Source: Chrysophaeum taylorii (Eukaryota > Sar > Pelagophyceae > Pelagomonadales > Pelagomonadaceae). Taken from it: a stretch of DNA of 64,000 nucleotides. Shown here piece by piece: positions 41,231 to 51,116 of the stretch; within the stretch, counting starts at the first letter, position 1; each line of letters starts with the position of its first letter. Where the stretch lies: NCBI GenBank assembly GCA_029834535.1, contig JAQMWT010000240.1, positions 36,287-100,286 on the forward strand, given 5' to 3'. The notes beneath the pieces are model-generated. The model did not search any database. It was not told where the DNA came from and saw only the letters and a program-made list of their open reading frames with translations. A program made the translations under genes and the position numbers.

Positions 41231-42820
41231 ATGGAGGACGAGAAGAAGTTCAGGGCGCTAGATTATTGGGAGCAGTGGGAGGCGGTGGTCGCGGACATCG
41301 CGACGCGGGGGAACAAGGCGTGGCTCCCCGTGATTTGCGGGCATCTCGCGTGGGGCTTTGTCGAGATATTGATGTGGGCGATGCTGACATTCCATCAGGG
41401 GCACGGTCTCGTGTCGCGGGGCGGCGCGAAGAACGCGATCGTAGTGTGCTGGCTGGGCGCTCTGCTGGGGACCAACGGAATGTACCAGGGGCCGTTGCTC
41501 GGAGAATGGCGACTCCGGTTCACGCGGCAACGGCTGCGCGTCGGGTCGCCGAAGGAGGCTCTGTGGGGCGCGGGAAAGCGGTCGTCGTTCGACGTCGGCT
41601 TATTCGTCGCAACCGTTGGGGTTTCTTTCGCGACGTTGTTTTTCGAGTTGACGGTGCCGTACGCGATCGTGGTAGGCCTGCAGTTCATCACCGACTACTC
41701 TGGATTCTGCGGCGCGGACGGCATGTTCCACGGCCCGCTCGCGGCCATTTTGGTCGCGGGCGTCGATCGCCGCGCTCTACGGTGCTGGCTCGCGCTCGTG
41801 TACTCGCTCTGCGGGGTTGCCAAGGCGGCACCGTGGTTCGCCTATATTTTCGCCCAAGAGATGACGACCCCGCCGTGGGCCGCGGGCGTCGGCTCGTTGA
41901 GGCGCGTCTTTTACGACGGCTACGCCCCGAGCCGCCTCGCGCGCCTCTGCGCGCACGCGTCGGCCGCCGTCGAAGGCCTCGCTCCTCTCGCGGGCCTCCT
42001 TGTCGACGGTCGATTTATGTACTTGATCATCGCGATGCACGCGTACATCGTCTTCCACCTACCGTTTGCCGACGTGACGCTCCTCAACGCGCTGCCGGCC
42101 TACCTCTCGTGGTACGGGTTCGTCGCGGTCGACGATCGGGACGACCCCCCGACGCCCGCGTGGCTCTGGGTGTTCTTGGGGGTCGTCGCTGCGGTTGCTG
42201 TGTATGCCCAGCGCGACACGCGGGTTTGCTACTTGTACGCGTACCGGTTCTGGGCTGGGAATTGGCCTCAGGGCTTTTACGTCGTTTCGAGAGAAGGTCT
42301 CGCGCGCCTTCGAGACGTCGGAAGGCGATTTGGGTCCGGGGGGGTCTGGCTCGATCTTTTTGTGGAGGAGGGCAAGATGACCTCGTGGGAGGCAAAGCGA
42401 CAGGCGCTCCGCTTCTTGGGAGCCGCCTGGCACGGCCAGCTCTGCGCGCGCGTTCTCCCGGCCTTGATGTACGACGACGATCGTAACAACAACAACCTCG
42501 CCGACCTCTTCGTGCTGCACTGCATGCACCTCAACCAGTGGCTCGCGGGAACGGTCAGCAACTGCGCGCTCCGATCCAACGCGATCGTGGCCTTTCTCAA
42601 AGACTCCAACATCCTCCGTCCGGGGGACCTCGCCTACGTCTTCATCCAAAGCTTCCCCGCCTTTGGCGCCGAAACGACCTGGTCCGTCACCGACGTCGCG
42701 ACCGGCGACGTCAAGAGCCAAGGCACCACCTCCACGACGCTCTGCGCCTCCTATCGCCGCCCCTCGGATTTATCATCATCATTTCCGCGCCCCCGCCGCC
42801 GCCGCCAAAAGGACGACTAG
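41231..42820 (+). CDS. DUF3556-like multi-pass membrane protein
   Basis: A 529-residue protein from ATG 41231. About eight to ten hydrophobic segments lie in residues 30-330 (for example WGFVEILMWAML, GLFVATVGVSFATLFFEL, WLWVFLGVVAAVAVY). Characteristic pieces are GTNGMYQGPLLGEW, ADGMFHGPLAAIL, HLPFADVTLLNALP and YRFWAGNWPQGFYVV. A soluble C-terminal part contains HCMHLNQWLAGTVS and FIQSFPAF. The overall pattern resembles DUF3556 proteins, known mainly from actinobacteria, whose function is unknown. The assignment is from memory of the motif pattern and is moderate. It converges on IFT74 (192 bp, with a (GGC)n run). Confidence 0.55.
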   Translation: MEDEKKFRALDYWEQWEAVVADIATRGNKAWLPVICGHLAWGFVEILMWAMLTFHQGHGLVSRGGAKNAIVVCWLGALLGTNGMYQGPLLGEWRLRFTRQRLRVGSPKEALWGAGKRSSFDVGLFVATVGVSFATLFFELTVPYAIVVGLQFITDYSGFCGADGMFHGPLAAILVAGVDRRALRCWLALVYSLCGVAKAAPWFAYIFAQEMTTPPWAAGVGSLRRVFYDGYAPSRLARLCAHASAAVEGLAPLAGLLVDGRFMYLIIAMHAYIVFHLPFADVTLLNALPAYLSWYGFVAVDDRDDPPTPAWLWVFLGVVAAVAVYAQRDTRVCYLYAYRFWAGNWPQGFYVVSREGLARLRDVGRRFGSGGVWLDLFVEEGKMTSWEAKRQALRFLGAAWHGQLCARVLPALMYDDDRNNNNLADLFVLHCMHLNQWLAGTVSNCALRSNAIVAFLKDSNILRPGDLAYVFIQSFPAFGAETTWSVTDVATGDVKSQGTTSTTLCASYRRPSDLSSSFPRPRRRRQKDD

Positions 42821-42845
42821 ATTTTGGTTGTGGTGGTGGGAACTA

Positions 42846-42846
42846 G

Positions 42847-42882
<36 letters not shown>

Positions 42883-42883
42883 T
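42846..42883. repeat. (GGC)n trinucleotide run
   Basis: About twelve GGC units between two convergent genes, followed by an ACT run near 42909-42927 and three copies of a CGTGTCCCGCGT-type 15-bp repeat near 42954-43003. Confidence 0.85.
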
Positions 42884-43012
42884 CTGTTATTTATTAATGG
42901 ATCCACGGTACTACTACTACTACTACTATAATAAGTCTCAGGGGAGGTAGCGTCCCGCGTCGTCGTGTCCCGCGTCGTCGTGTCCCGCGTCGTCGTTCTC
43001 GTTCCGCAGTAC

Positions 43013-44740
43013 CTACTCCATGTTGCGTTTTTTCGCGATCGCGTTGAGGTTGTCGACGAGATGGTTGCAGTTTTCCTTGAGCTGCTTGTAGTCGGTCTGG
43101 CGGCTCTTGGTGTCGACGTACTCCTGGAGTTGGAAGATGGTCTGGGCATAGGTTTTGAGCTTGGCCTCGAGATCGGTCAGGGTTTTGTGGGCCTCGGACG
43201 CGTTGATCTTGGCTTTGAGATCCTCGTATTTGGCAGACACCTGGCTCGCCTGCAGCCGAATGGTCTCCTTGCGGCCCTGGTACTCCTTCAGGAGCCTCGA
43301 GAGAGCGCTCATGGTGGCCGCCGCGCGGCGGCGGAGCCCGTCCAAGTCGTCGAACTCGATCATGTCGGCGCGCATGACGCCCATCTTCTTCTCGAGCGAC
43401 GCGAGCTCGATTTGAATCTTCTCGTCGAGATTGTCGATCTTGGCGAGCTCGGCCTCGCGCTGCTTTTTTTCTTGGAGGAGACGCAGCGTGGTTTGCTGCG
43501 AACTCTCGAGCTGCCGCTCTTTGAAGGTGGCCTCGTCCCGCATCTCGCGGAGCTGCTGCTGCGACGGCATGTTATTCTCGTGCTCGAGACCCTGCGATAC
43601 GTGTTCGAGAAGTGCGACGATCGTATCTTGGGTCTGTCGCTGGTCCTCGAGGGTCGACGCTTTGGTCTCGTCGAAACTATGTATGAACTCGGTCATCTCC
43701 TCGTCGCGCTTCCGTAGCTTCTCGTACTTTTCGCCCTCGGTCTTAGCGCGGCCGCCGTCGGCCTCGTTCTCGGCGTCGAGCTCGGCAATCTGTTTCTTCG
43801 TCGTCGCGATCTGCTCCTCGAGATCCTTGGCGACGCCGTCGAGGCTTTTGACCTCCTTCGATTGCGTCTCGATCCGCTGCTTGAGCCGCGCGAGCGCTTC
43901 CTTGGGATCCTCGATTTCCCAAATAGCTAGCTCCTCCGTCGCGTTCGTCTCGTCCTTCTCGAGCCGCGCCAGCTTCCGCGACAGCGCGTCGTACGCCTCG
44001 GCGTGCGAGAGCTGGCGACCTCCGTCCGACGCCTCCTTTGCCTTGGCCGCCTCGAGCTTGGCGAGCACCTCGTCGCGTTGCCGCGTCAGCTCGTGCGACC
44101 GAGCGAGGAGTCCGTCGTAGCGTTCGAGCTCCGTCGGCCCGAGCGCGTTTATTTTGCGCTGCGCCTGCTCCCGCAACGCCTCGATCTGCCGTTCCAGCTG
44201 TTTCGTCTCGTCGTCCTTTTGTTTCTTCAAAACGAACACGCGGTCCACCTCCTCCGCGAGACGGCGGTTTTTTCCCTCGAACTCGACGACGTACGCGTCG
44301 AGCTCGGCCGGGTCCGTCGAAGCGCGCGCCTTGTCCATCGCCAGGTTGTAGTCGGCCAGCGTCCCCTCGAGCCCTCGGACCTCCGCGAGCAGCGTCTCGT
44401 GCCGCCTCCGGAGCCCCCCGAACTCGTTCATCGCCCGGTTGTGCTGGCGCACCTCGTTGTCCAGCTCGGTGATCTCCGCCTCGAGCTCGTTCACCTTGTT
44501 GTGCAGGACGCCCACGTAATACGACGAGTCCTGAACCTGCCGGCTCGGCCCGGCAGCCGTCTTCATGCCGCGCATTCCTTGCTGCGTCACCGGCCGTTCG
44601 CTCACGTTTACGGTCGTCCCCAAGGCCACACCCTGGGCTGCCTGTGTTCCCATCGAACTCGTCAGCTGGCCTCGCGTCCCGATCAGCTGCCGCGACATGG
44701 CCGTGCTGATCGGCCGCGACGCGTGCGACGACGGGTTCAT
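43013..44740 (-). CDS. IFT74: Intraflagellar transport protein 74
   Basis: A 575-residue protein from ATG 44740, close to the roughly 600 residues of animal IFT74. The basic N terminus has the family-type MSRQLIGTRGQL and PVTQQGMRGMKTAA segments (the part that, with IFT81, binds tubulin). Then comes QDSSYYVGVLHNKVNELEAE, which begins an almost continuous coiled coil to the end (DELEAEITELDNEVRQHNR-type heptads, YNLAMDKARASTDP, LERYDGLLARSHELTRQRDE). IFT74 pairs with IFT81 in the IFT-B complex that carries tubulin into cilia. Its presence implies a flagellated stage. It diverges from the RING-Reelin gene with 118 bp between starts. Confidence 0.93.
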   Translation of the reverse strand: MNPSSHASRPISTAMSRQLIGTRGQLTSSMGTQAAQGVALGTTVNVSERPVTQQGMRGMKTAAGPSRQVQDSSYYVGVLHNKVNELEAEITELDNEVRQHNRAMNEFGGLRRRHETLLAEVRGLEGTLADYNLAMDKARASTDPAELDAYVVEFEGKNRRLAEEVDRVFVLKKQKDDETKQLERQIEALREQAQRKINALGPTELERYDGLLARSHELTRQRDEVLAKLEAAKAKEASDGGRQLSHAEAYDALSRKLARLEKDETNATEELAIWEIEDPKEALARLKQRIETQSKEVKSLDGVAKDLEEQIATTKKQIAELDAENEADGGRAKTEGEKYEKLRKRDEEMTEFIHSFDETKASTLEDQRQTQDTIVALLEHVSQGLEHENNMPSQQQLREMRDEATFKERQLESSQQTTLRLLQEKKQREAELAKIDNLDEKIQIELASLEKKMGVMRADMIEFDDLDGLRRRAAATMSALSRLLKEYQGRKETIRLQASQVSAKYEDLKAKINASEAHKTLTDLEAKLKTYAQTIFQLQEYVDTKSRQTDYKQLKENCNHLVDNLNAIAKKRNME

Positions 44741-44858
44741 CCTTTTCTTATCAATTTTTTCCCCCCGCCGCCTCGCGATTTATCCGATGTCCATTTCGAT
44801 CGATCGATCGTCGTCGGAGCCGTTGTTGACGAGGTAGGTAGGTCCCTACTACTTTTGA

Positions 44859-44952
44859 ATGAATGACATCACGAGCGACGTCACGAGCGACGTCACTCGC
44901 ACTTTCAGCAACAGGCCTAATAATAATAAGATCTCCGGGATGGGGCTCTTTT

Positions 44953-44983
<31 letters not shown>

Positions 44984-47900
44984 CAAGACGCCGCCGCCGA
45001 AGAAGAAGAAGAAAAAAACAACAAGGAACAACAAGAAGCGGCGACAACCACTCGTGGTCGTTGGGGACGAGCTCCCAGAACCAAAAAAGAAGCGGCGGAC
45101 CACAAGGTCGTGGTGGTTCTCCCGCCGCACCGAGAACAACAACAACAACAAGACGCCTCCTCCTCCTCCTCCTCCTCCTCCTCCAAGGGAGACACCACTA
45201 AAGGAAGAGACCACGACGAGCGTGCCGGAGTGCGAGGTGTGCTTCGAGGAAGCCAAGGTGCGGACGTGCTGCGGGGCGGCCGTGTGCACTCACTGCTACG
45301 CGAGCCGCGGGCACTGTCCGGCCTGCGGCGTCGGCATCATGCGCGGGATGCCAGTCACAAAAAAAGCCGAGACGGCCAACGCGGCCAAGGAAGAAGAGAC
45401 TACCATCGACGACCGCCTCGAGGCGGGTCGAGAAGACGAGGAGGAAAAGGAGACGCCGACGTACGCGGAGATGGCCCAGAAGCGCGAGGCCGAGGCGCTG
45501 GAGGAACACGTCGAGTGTCGGATTTGCCTCGACCCCGGGGTGAAACGCAAGTGCTGCGGGGGATGCTTTTGTGATGCGTGCTATTACCGGACGCCTAAAT
45601 GCCCGGCGTGTCGGGCGCCGACCGCGCGACGCGGGCTGGGCGCGTATCGTTTCGGGGACCCGGGCGCGTGGCCCGTGCTGCTCGGCGGATGCGTGAGTGC
45701 GACGGCGGTGTGCCTCCTTGTGGGGCTCTCGATTTTGGCTGTCTTTGTGGAACGCGACACGATCCGCACCTTGCACGGGTTCAAGTGCTACGGCTACTTT
45801 CCGCGATGCGACAGATTCGCGTGCGTCGAGATCGCCGACGCGCCTTGGGGGGACGACGAGCTAGAGCTGACGAATATGGCGACGTGGACCAAGTGCGGGG
45901 TCGATACGATGGCGAGCTTGAAAGGGTCTACGTGCGTCTTCGACTGGGACCTGTGGGTCCAGTCGGGCCACTCGATGGGCTACGACTTCTGCGAGGGGTC
46001 GACGGCGCGCGACCAGAAGCCTCGGGTCGACGGCGACGAGGCGCGAGGTTATGGCGCCAAATTCACCGAGGGAGCTTATATTTTTGGGGACGAGTTCGAA
46101 CTCGACGCCGACGGCTGGCAAAACGCGACGTCCCCCAAGTCCAACCGCCAAAAGTTCGCTCTGTGGCAATACGTCGACGGCGCCGAGGTCGACGACGCCT
46201 GCGGCGCGCACAACTCGCGCACCGCCTTGCATTTTTTCGGCCCCGTGTCTCGCGAGGCCGTGACCTTACCTCTCGACGTGCGGCACGGCGGCTTGGTGAA
46301 CTTTCGTCTCAAGCACGCGCCGACGACGCGAGGCGGGTCGGCCGCGCGGTGTCGCGCCAACTACGGCCGGTACGCGAGCCTTTACTACCGGACGGCGTCA
46401 CAGGTGGGCTGGACGCAGTTCGCGAGCATGGAAAGCCACGCACGAACTAACGATTTCGTGTACGTGACCCTCGAAATCCCCGTCAACGCATCCACCACGG
46501 CAACGCAGTTCAAAATATCTCAGCCGTCTTTCGAGCGCGAGGCGGATCACTGGGCGATCGACGACTTCGAAGTGTTCCGGCGGTTCGCGTCGTCGTGGGA
46601 ACAGCAGTTCAAAGGCACGATGCAGGATTCGCAGGAAGATGTGCGGGTCGCGCAGTGCTGCTTCCACACGGACCAGTGCGAAGACGAATCCCGCGACCCA
46701 AAATCGCGCCGGGCGAACGCCGAATTCAAGCGGGGCTGCGACGCCGTGCGATCCAAGGTCGTTCCCGAGGGCGATCTCAAGCGCAACATGAAGGACGCTA
46801 TCTTCCGACTCAACGGTGCCTACCTGTACGTGAGCCTCGCGGGGCTCGCGGCGTTTTATGCGGCGTCTTACTGGGTGCTACGGACGTATTTGACGCGCGG
46901 CGTTTCGGCGGTCGTGCCGCGGTGGATCTTCGACTGGTGGCTCGGCCAGCCGAACCGAATCTACGTGAGCGCCGATGATGATGATGGTCCTACGAAGAGC
47001 GACTATGATGGGTGGGGGGAGCCAAACACGACCGGAGGGGGAAAGAAATACGAAAAAAAATCGGACGTCAATCTCGAGCGCGTCTTCGAGGTCGAGGTCG
47101 ACGAGGTGTGGCAGCGCCGGTTCGCCGCGACGACCGTAACCCCGCTCGCTGCTTTTGGCGTGTGGGCCCTCGCCGCATCCGAGCCCATCATCCTCTACAC
47201 GCCGCTCAAAGCCTACCACGAGAACACGGGCGTCGCGGCCGTGTGGGCAGTCCCGGTGCCGTCGGTCTTCGTATTTGTCCTCGCGGCGGCCCTCGACACG
47301 ACCGTCCTGTTCGCCGTGGCCAAGCACGTCGTCTGCCTCCTCCCAAGATGGGTGCCGATGATTCATCTCAACATGCACCCCGAAAAGAATTGCCTCGACG
47401 TCGGCAACCCGCTCCGGCCGCAGCTCCACGTGCCGTTGGCGTGGATGGAGGAGACGTCGCGATTCACGAAAAGCGACTGCGAGAGAATCGCCGCGCTCTA
47501 TGTGGTCGCATGCCAACCATGGGCGCTCGCGACGCTGTGCGTCGGCAGCCTCCGCCTTCCGTACGACCTCGTCGCTCGCTGGCTCGTTCCGTGTCTGGGC
47601 GTCATGACTATCGCGCGCGCGCTCGTCGGGTCAGACTACCTCGTCAAGGCGGCGCTCGGGTCGACCTACTTGTTTGCGCGCACCCCCCTCATGCGCGACC
47701 AGATTGGCGCCGCGCTCCGCGCCAAGCGCACACCCCCGATTGTTGCCTCCGCGCTTCTCGCGACGTCCGCGCTCGCCCTCGTCCTTCTCCCCTCCGACCG
47801 CAGCGGTCACACGAAGACCCGCAAGATCGAGATCTTCGAGCGGTTCCTGTTGATTGTCGCGTGTTCCGGCGCCTACGCGCTCGTCGTCGCCTGCGTCCAG

Positions 47901-48110
47901 GGCCTCCCAGTCACCCCCGCCTTCAAGCTCACCAAGCTCGACGGCGGCCTCTACATCACCTTTGTCCACCACGCGACCTGTCCCTGCTACGCGCACCTCC
48001 ACGAGTGCTCCGACATGCACACGCGACGCAAGGTTATCGTCATCTTTCTCCAGGACATGATCTCCTTCGTCGCCATCTTGAAGGGCGACGAAGAGGCGAA
48101 CAAATACTAA
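44859..48110 (+). CDS. Dual RING-like, Reelin-repeat, multi-TM protein
   Basis: A 1083-residue protein from ATG 44859. Order: low-complexity N terminus (poly-Ser, Lys, Asn and Pro runs); a RING-like Cys cluster near residue 125 (CEVCFEEAKVRTCCGAAVC, then CPAC); a second one near residue 220 (CRICLDPGVKRKCCGGCFC, then CPAC); a membrane helix near 275-300; a beta-rich luminal or extracellular region of about 350 residues; then several membrane helices (about 650-1000). Within the luminal part, residues 410-575 match a Reelin-type sub-repeat: FGDEFELDADGW, ALHFFGPVSREAV, GGLVNFRLK, YYRTASQVGWTQ, TATQFKISQPSF and HWAIDDFEVF. A cytosolic RING pair would suggest E3 ubiquitin ligase activity coupled to a surface or luminal binding domain. 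The architecture is not one I recognise as named. Confidence 0.8.
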
Positions 48111-48269
48111 AAGTATAAATAAATAAATAAAGGAGGAGAAATAATGTATCTTTCTGTTGTTGTTTCAAGTTGCCCTCAGAGTTGAAGAACAAGCAAGAAG
48201 CAGAAGGTTCGGGGGGTTCTGCATCTTCTTCTTTCAGAGAGATCTAGACAGACAGCGCAAGAAAAAACA

Positions 48270-49319
48270 ATGCATGATGGGAGGCGTGACAACTACAAGT
48301 TGTGGGCAACGATAAAATCTCCGGTCGCGGGGCTGCGTGTCCGCGACGTGGTCCCCCGACAACAGCACGAGACGGTGACGATCGAATCCACGCAATCGAT
48401 CGAGGACGCGCTCCAGCTGCTCGGGCGGCACGGGTTCCTCTCACTACCCGTGGTCGGCGACGGCGTCATCGACACGCTGGACCTCGCGCTCCTCGCCGTG
48501 GCCATATTCTCCTCGGTTGCCAAGCTCTCGGACGAGATTGCCGTCAACAAGTTCTTCGAGACGACGATTGGCGACGCGGTCGACGCGTGCCTCGAATACA
48601 GGCTCGAGTCAAACCCCGTCTTCGACGCGCGGGGCTCGGTCGCCGTCGACGCCCCCCTCGCCGACCTCCTCGACATGATGTGGGGCGGCTGGCACCGCGT
48701 CCAGCTGACGGCCGGCGAGAAGACGGTCCGCCACGTTTCTCAGTCCGACGTCCTCCGCTTCATGGCCAGCAACTTGCACCTCGTCGCGGCAACGCGCGAG
48801 ATATCCACGGCCGTCCGGTTGCTGCCGCGCGGCATCCTCGTCACGGCACGCACGACCGACACGGCCCTCGCGGCCCTCTCCAAGCTTCCGCGACATGCCG
48901 TCTCTGCCGTCCCCGTCGTCGACGACCGCGGCCGGCTTGTTGGTGTCTTCTCGGCGAGCGACCTCCGCCACCTCGACCGCGCCAACATCAGGGACCTCGG
49001 CTTGCCGGTTCTCGACTTCATCGCAACCCACGCCCCCAAGAACCGCCACTTCCGGACACTTCTCCAACGCCAACCTACTGACGACGACAACGACGACGTC
49101 GTCGAGCCCCCGCAGGCTCCGCCCCTCCCCTACGTCTGCAAGCCGACCGACGCCTTCGACTTGGTCCTCTACAAGATCCTCGCCCTCAAGGTCCACCGCC
49201 TCTTCGTCGTGGACGACGCCTTCTCGCCAATCGGCGTCGTTTCCATGGGCGACCTCATGCGCATCTTCCTCCTCGGCAACGCCGCCGAAAATGCGCAACG
49301 CGCCACCATCGAAGAATGA
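48270..49319 (+). CDS. CBS-domain protein (AMPK-gamma/SNF4-like)
   Basis: A 349-residue protein from ATG 48270, filled by four CBS motifs: VRDVVPRQQHETVTIEST with SLPVVGDG; ATIGDAVDA-type second repeat ending HVSQSDVLRFM; ILVTARTTDTALAALSKL with AVPVVDDRGRLVGVFSASDL; and VCKPTDAFDLVLYKIL with FVVDDAFSPIGVVSMGDLMRIF. Two Bateman modules without a catalytic domain are the layout of AMPK gamma subunits and plant SNF4/CBSX proteins, which bind adenine nucleotides. Whether it pairs with a kinase is unknown. It lies 159 bp downstream of the RING-Reelin gene in the same direction. Confidence 0.85.
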   Translation: MHDGRRDNYKLWATIKSPVAGLRVRDVVPRQQHETVTIESTQSIEDALQLLGRHGFLSLPVVGDGVIDTLDLALLAVAIFSSVAKLSDEIAVNKFFETTIGDAVDACLEYRLESNPVFDARGSVAVDAPLADLLDMMWGGWHRVQLTAGEKTVRHVSQSDVLRFMASNLHLVAATREISTAVRLLPRGILVTARTTDTALAALSKLPRHAVSAVPVVDDRGRLVGVFSASDLRHLDRANIRDLGLPVLDFIATHAPKNRHFRTLLQRQPTDDDNDDVVEPPQAPPLPYVCKPTDAFDLVLYKILALKVHRLFVVDDAFSPIGVVSMGDLMRIFLLGNAAENAQRATIEE

Positions 49320-49843
49320 GTGACTCTTCGGAACAACAAGAAGAGGACCAAAAAAAGAGTATGGCCGCGACCTTTTTTCTAGTCCAGCGGGGCCAACAAC
49401 TTTCCTCCTCCTTTCCCAGTCAGTCAGTCAGTCAGTCAGTCAGTCAGTGTTCCCAATCGATCCGATCCGATCCGATCCGATCCATCGTGACACGATGGAC
49501 GTTGTAATTTCTGGTGTTGTGGTGCCATCGGCTCTATCATCTCGGGGGACCAAACGCATATCTAAACGTATATCATAACCCTGCAATTCGGCGCAAAGAA
49601 AGGCACAGTTTGAAAGCAAAGCAAAGCAAAGCAAACCAAACCACCGCTTTGTCGGGAAAAAAATGCGTTGAAGAAGCGGTGAAGAAGAAGGATGTTGGCG
49701 GTTGTTGTTCACAAAAGTAACAAAAAAAGTGGATATATCTTTATTAAACGGTTTCTTAGTGGTTTACGCCAGATGTCCCCAAAATCATACACGTCTCTCG
49801 CTCTTCCGAAACTGTTTAAACTACTTCAAGGACGTGTAAAAGG
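49320..49843. other. Intergenic, repeats
   Basis: About 520 bp with a (CAGT)n run at about 49418-49448, a GATCC/CGATC run (49457-49482) and AAAGC units near 49614-49633. No gene is seen. Confidence 0.5.
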
Positions 49844-50080
49844 ATGAGTGCTTTGGAAAGTCAAGCAAGGTTCAGCAGCCAGACCGACATGCTCGAGCCG
49901 TCGACAGAGACGAGACGATCACTTAGCGGCGCCGACGGTCGGAGTCCATACCCGGTGGTCCTGAGGCCCTTGCGCTCGTTCCTCGGGAAGCCAATCTTAT
50001 CAAACATCGCGGATACGCTCAGCAATCTCACGCTCGAGGAGGATGACTACGACCAGTACATCGTCCTCGAGGATTCGTGA
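49844..50080 (+). CDS. Small acidic hypothetical protein (78 residues)
   Basis: ATG 49844 to TGA 50080. It is polar and Ser/Thr-rich at the N terminus (SQARFSSQTDMLEPSTETRRS), with PVVLRPLRSFLGKPILSNIAD in the middle and an acidic end (LEEDDYDQYIVLEDS). Composition looks coding and the frame ends just before a T-rich tract. No family is recognised; it may be a true small gene. Confidence 0.45.
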   Translation: MSALESQARFSSQTDMLEPSTETRRSLSGADGRSPYPVVLRPLRSFLGKPILSNIADTLSNLTLEEDDYDQYIVLEDS

Positions 50081-50198
50081 GGATGTCACGGCGAGCCCAC
50101 CAACGCGCGGCTCCTTTGTTCAAAGACGCCGCTCCCTTTTTTTTTTCCCCCACGACGACTGCTCGCGAGAGCACGCGACGGCTAGCTAGTCGTCAATG

Positions 50199-51116
50199 CT
50201 AGTCGTCAATTTTGGTGCAATACGACGATGGCGTCTCGAGGAGGAGGAGCTTGGAGAGGGAGTCGGCGAGGCGCGCGCGCGCGACTTCGTAGAGGCGGAG
50301 GTCGTTGCCGTTGAGGTCGAGGAGTATGGCGCGCGCGGCGTCCGAGAGCTCGGCGTCGCAGCCGTCCGGGAGTCTGTTCTGGAGGGCGTCGCGTCTCCGG
50401 TGGTCGTCCGTGAATATGTGGGGATTGAACAGGGGGTCGTCGGGGGCCTCGGTCGTCACGAAAGCCCGAATCAACCGACCACCCCACAATCCGAGCCGCT
50501 TTTCCAAGGCGACAACAGTGGCCGCGAGTTCTTCCGTGACGCCGACGACGTCCAAATCGTCGAGATTGTGTCCAAGTCGACTCGAGAAAAAGTTGACGCA
50601 GTCTCTCCGGAAGCGGCCGACGATGTCGCGGGCTCGCGTCTCGGAGAAGACCCCCGAGGCCGCTACGCGCGTCTCGTCGTCGAGAATCCCTGCCTCGATG
50701 AGCCCCCCAACGCTGGAGAGTGGCACCGACATTTTTCCTGTCTCGTCGGTCAGGTAAACGTTTCGGAGGCTGATCGCGCGGTCCCGGAGCAGGTACCGCA
50801 CGCTCGACACGCAGTGCTCGATTGGGTCCCTCAAAATAACCACCTGCTTTGGCGAGCCCCAGGCTTTGAGCGTCTCTGCGTCGATTCGGCCCTTGTCCCA
50901 CGCCAGGATCAAAGGCCGTTGCGACACGCTTTCGATGAGAAAGCTCACGTTCGCTCTCGGGTGTTCGTAGAGCTCGACCACCTCCACCCCCCCGGCGGCG
51001 CGAATGGCATTTAGCACCGCCGAGCCCCCCGTCTTGCCGAAACGGTGCCACAGGATTGTCTGAGACGGCGAAGCCGCCGTCGCCGCCACGCCGACGACCA
51101 ACACCCCCAACTGCAT
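50199..51116 (-). CDS. Sulfotransferase-like protein, secretory pathway
   Basis: A 305-residue protein if started at ATG 51116, which gives a signal peptide (MQLGVLVVGVAATAASPS); in-frame ATG 51170 is an alternative. WHRFGKTGGSAVLNAI near residue 23 is like the 5'-phosphosulfate loop (HIPKTGGT), and QVVILRDPIEHCVSSVRYLL near residue 100 is like the 3'-phosphate motif (LRDPVERxxS). These identify PAPS-dependent Golgi sulfotransferases, as in heparan-sulfate and uronyl 2-O-sulfotransferases. The region after it (VTEELAATVVALEKRLGL) also fits. The acceptor is unknown but probably a cell-wall or matrix polysaccharide. Confidence 0.75.
   Translation of the reverse strand: MQLGVLVVGVAATAASPSQTILWHRFGKTGGSAVLNAIRAAGGVEVVELYEHPRANVSFLIESVSQRPLILAWDKGRIDAETLKAWGSPKQVVILRDPIEHCVSSVRYLLRDRAISLRNVYLTDETGKMSVPLSSVGGLIEAGILDDETRVAASGVFSETRARDIVGRFRRDCVNFFSSRLGHNLDDLDVVGVTEELAATVVALEKRLGLWGGRLIRAFVTTEAPDDPLFNPHIFTDDHRRRDALQNRLPDGCDAELSDAARAILLDLNGNDLRLYEVARARLADSLSKLLLLETPSSYCTKIDD

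Noticed and set aside
47012-48118. 368-codon frame overlapping the RING-Reelin gene
   Set aside because: Arg-rich overlapping frame in GC-rich DNA; the other frame has membrane helices and conserved composition.
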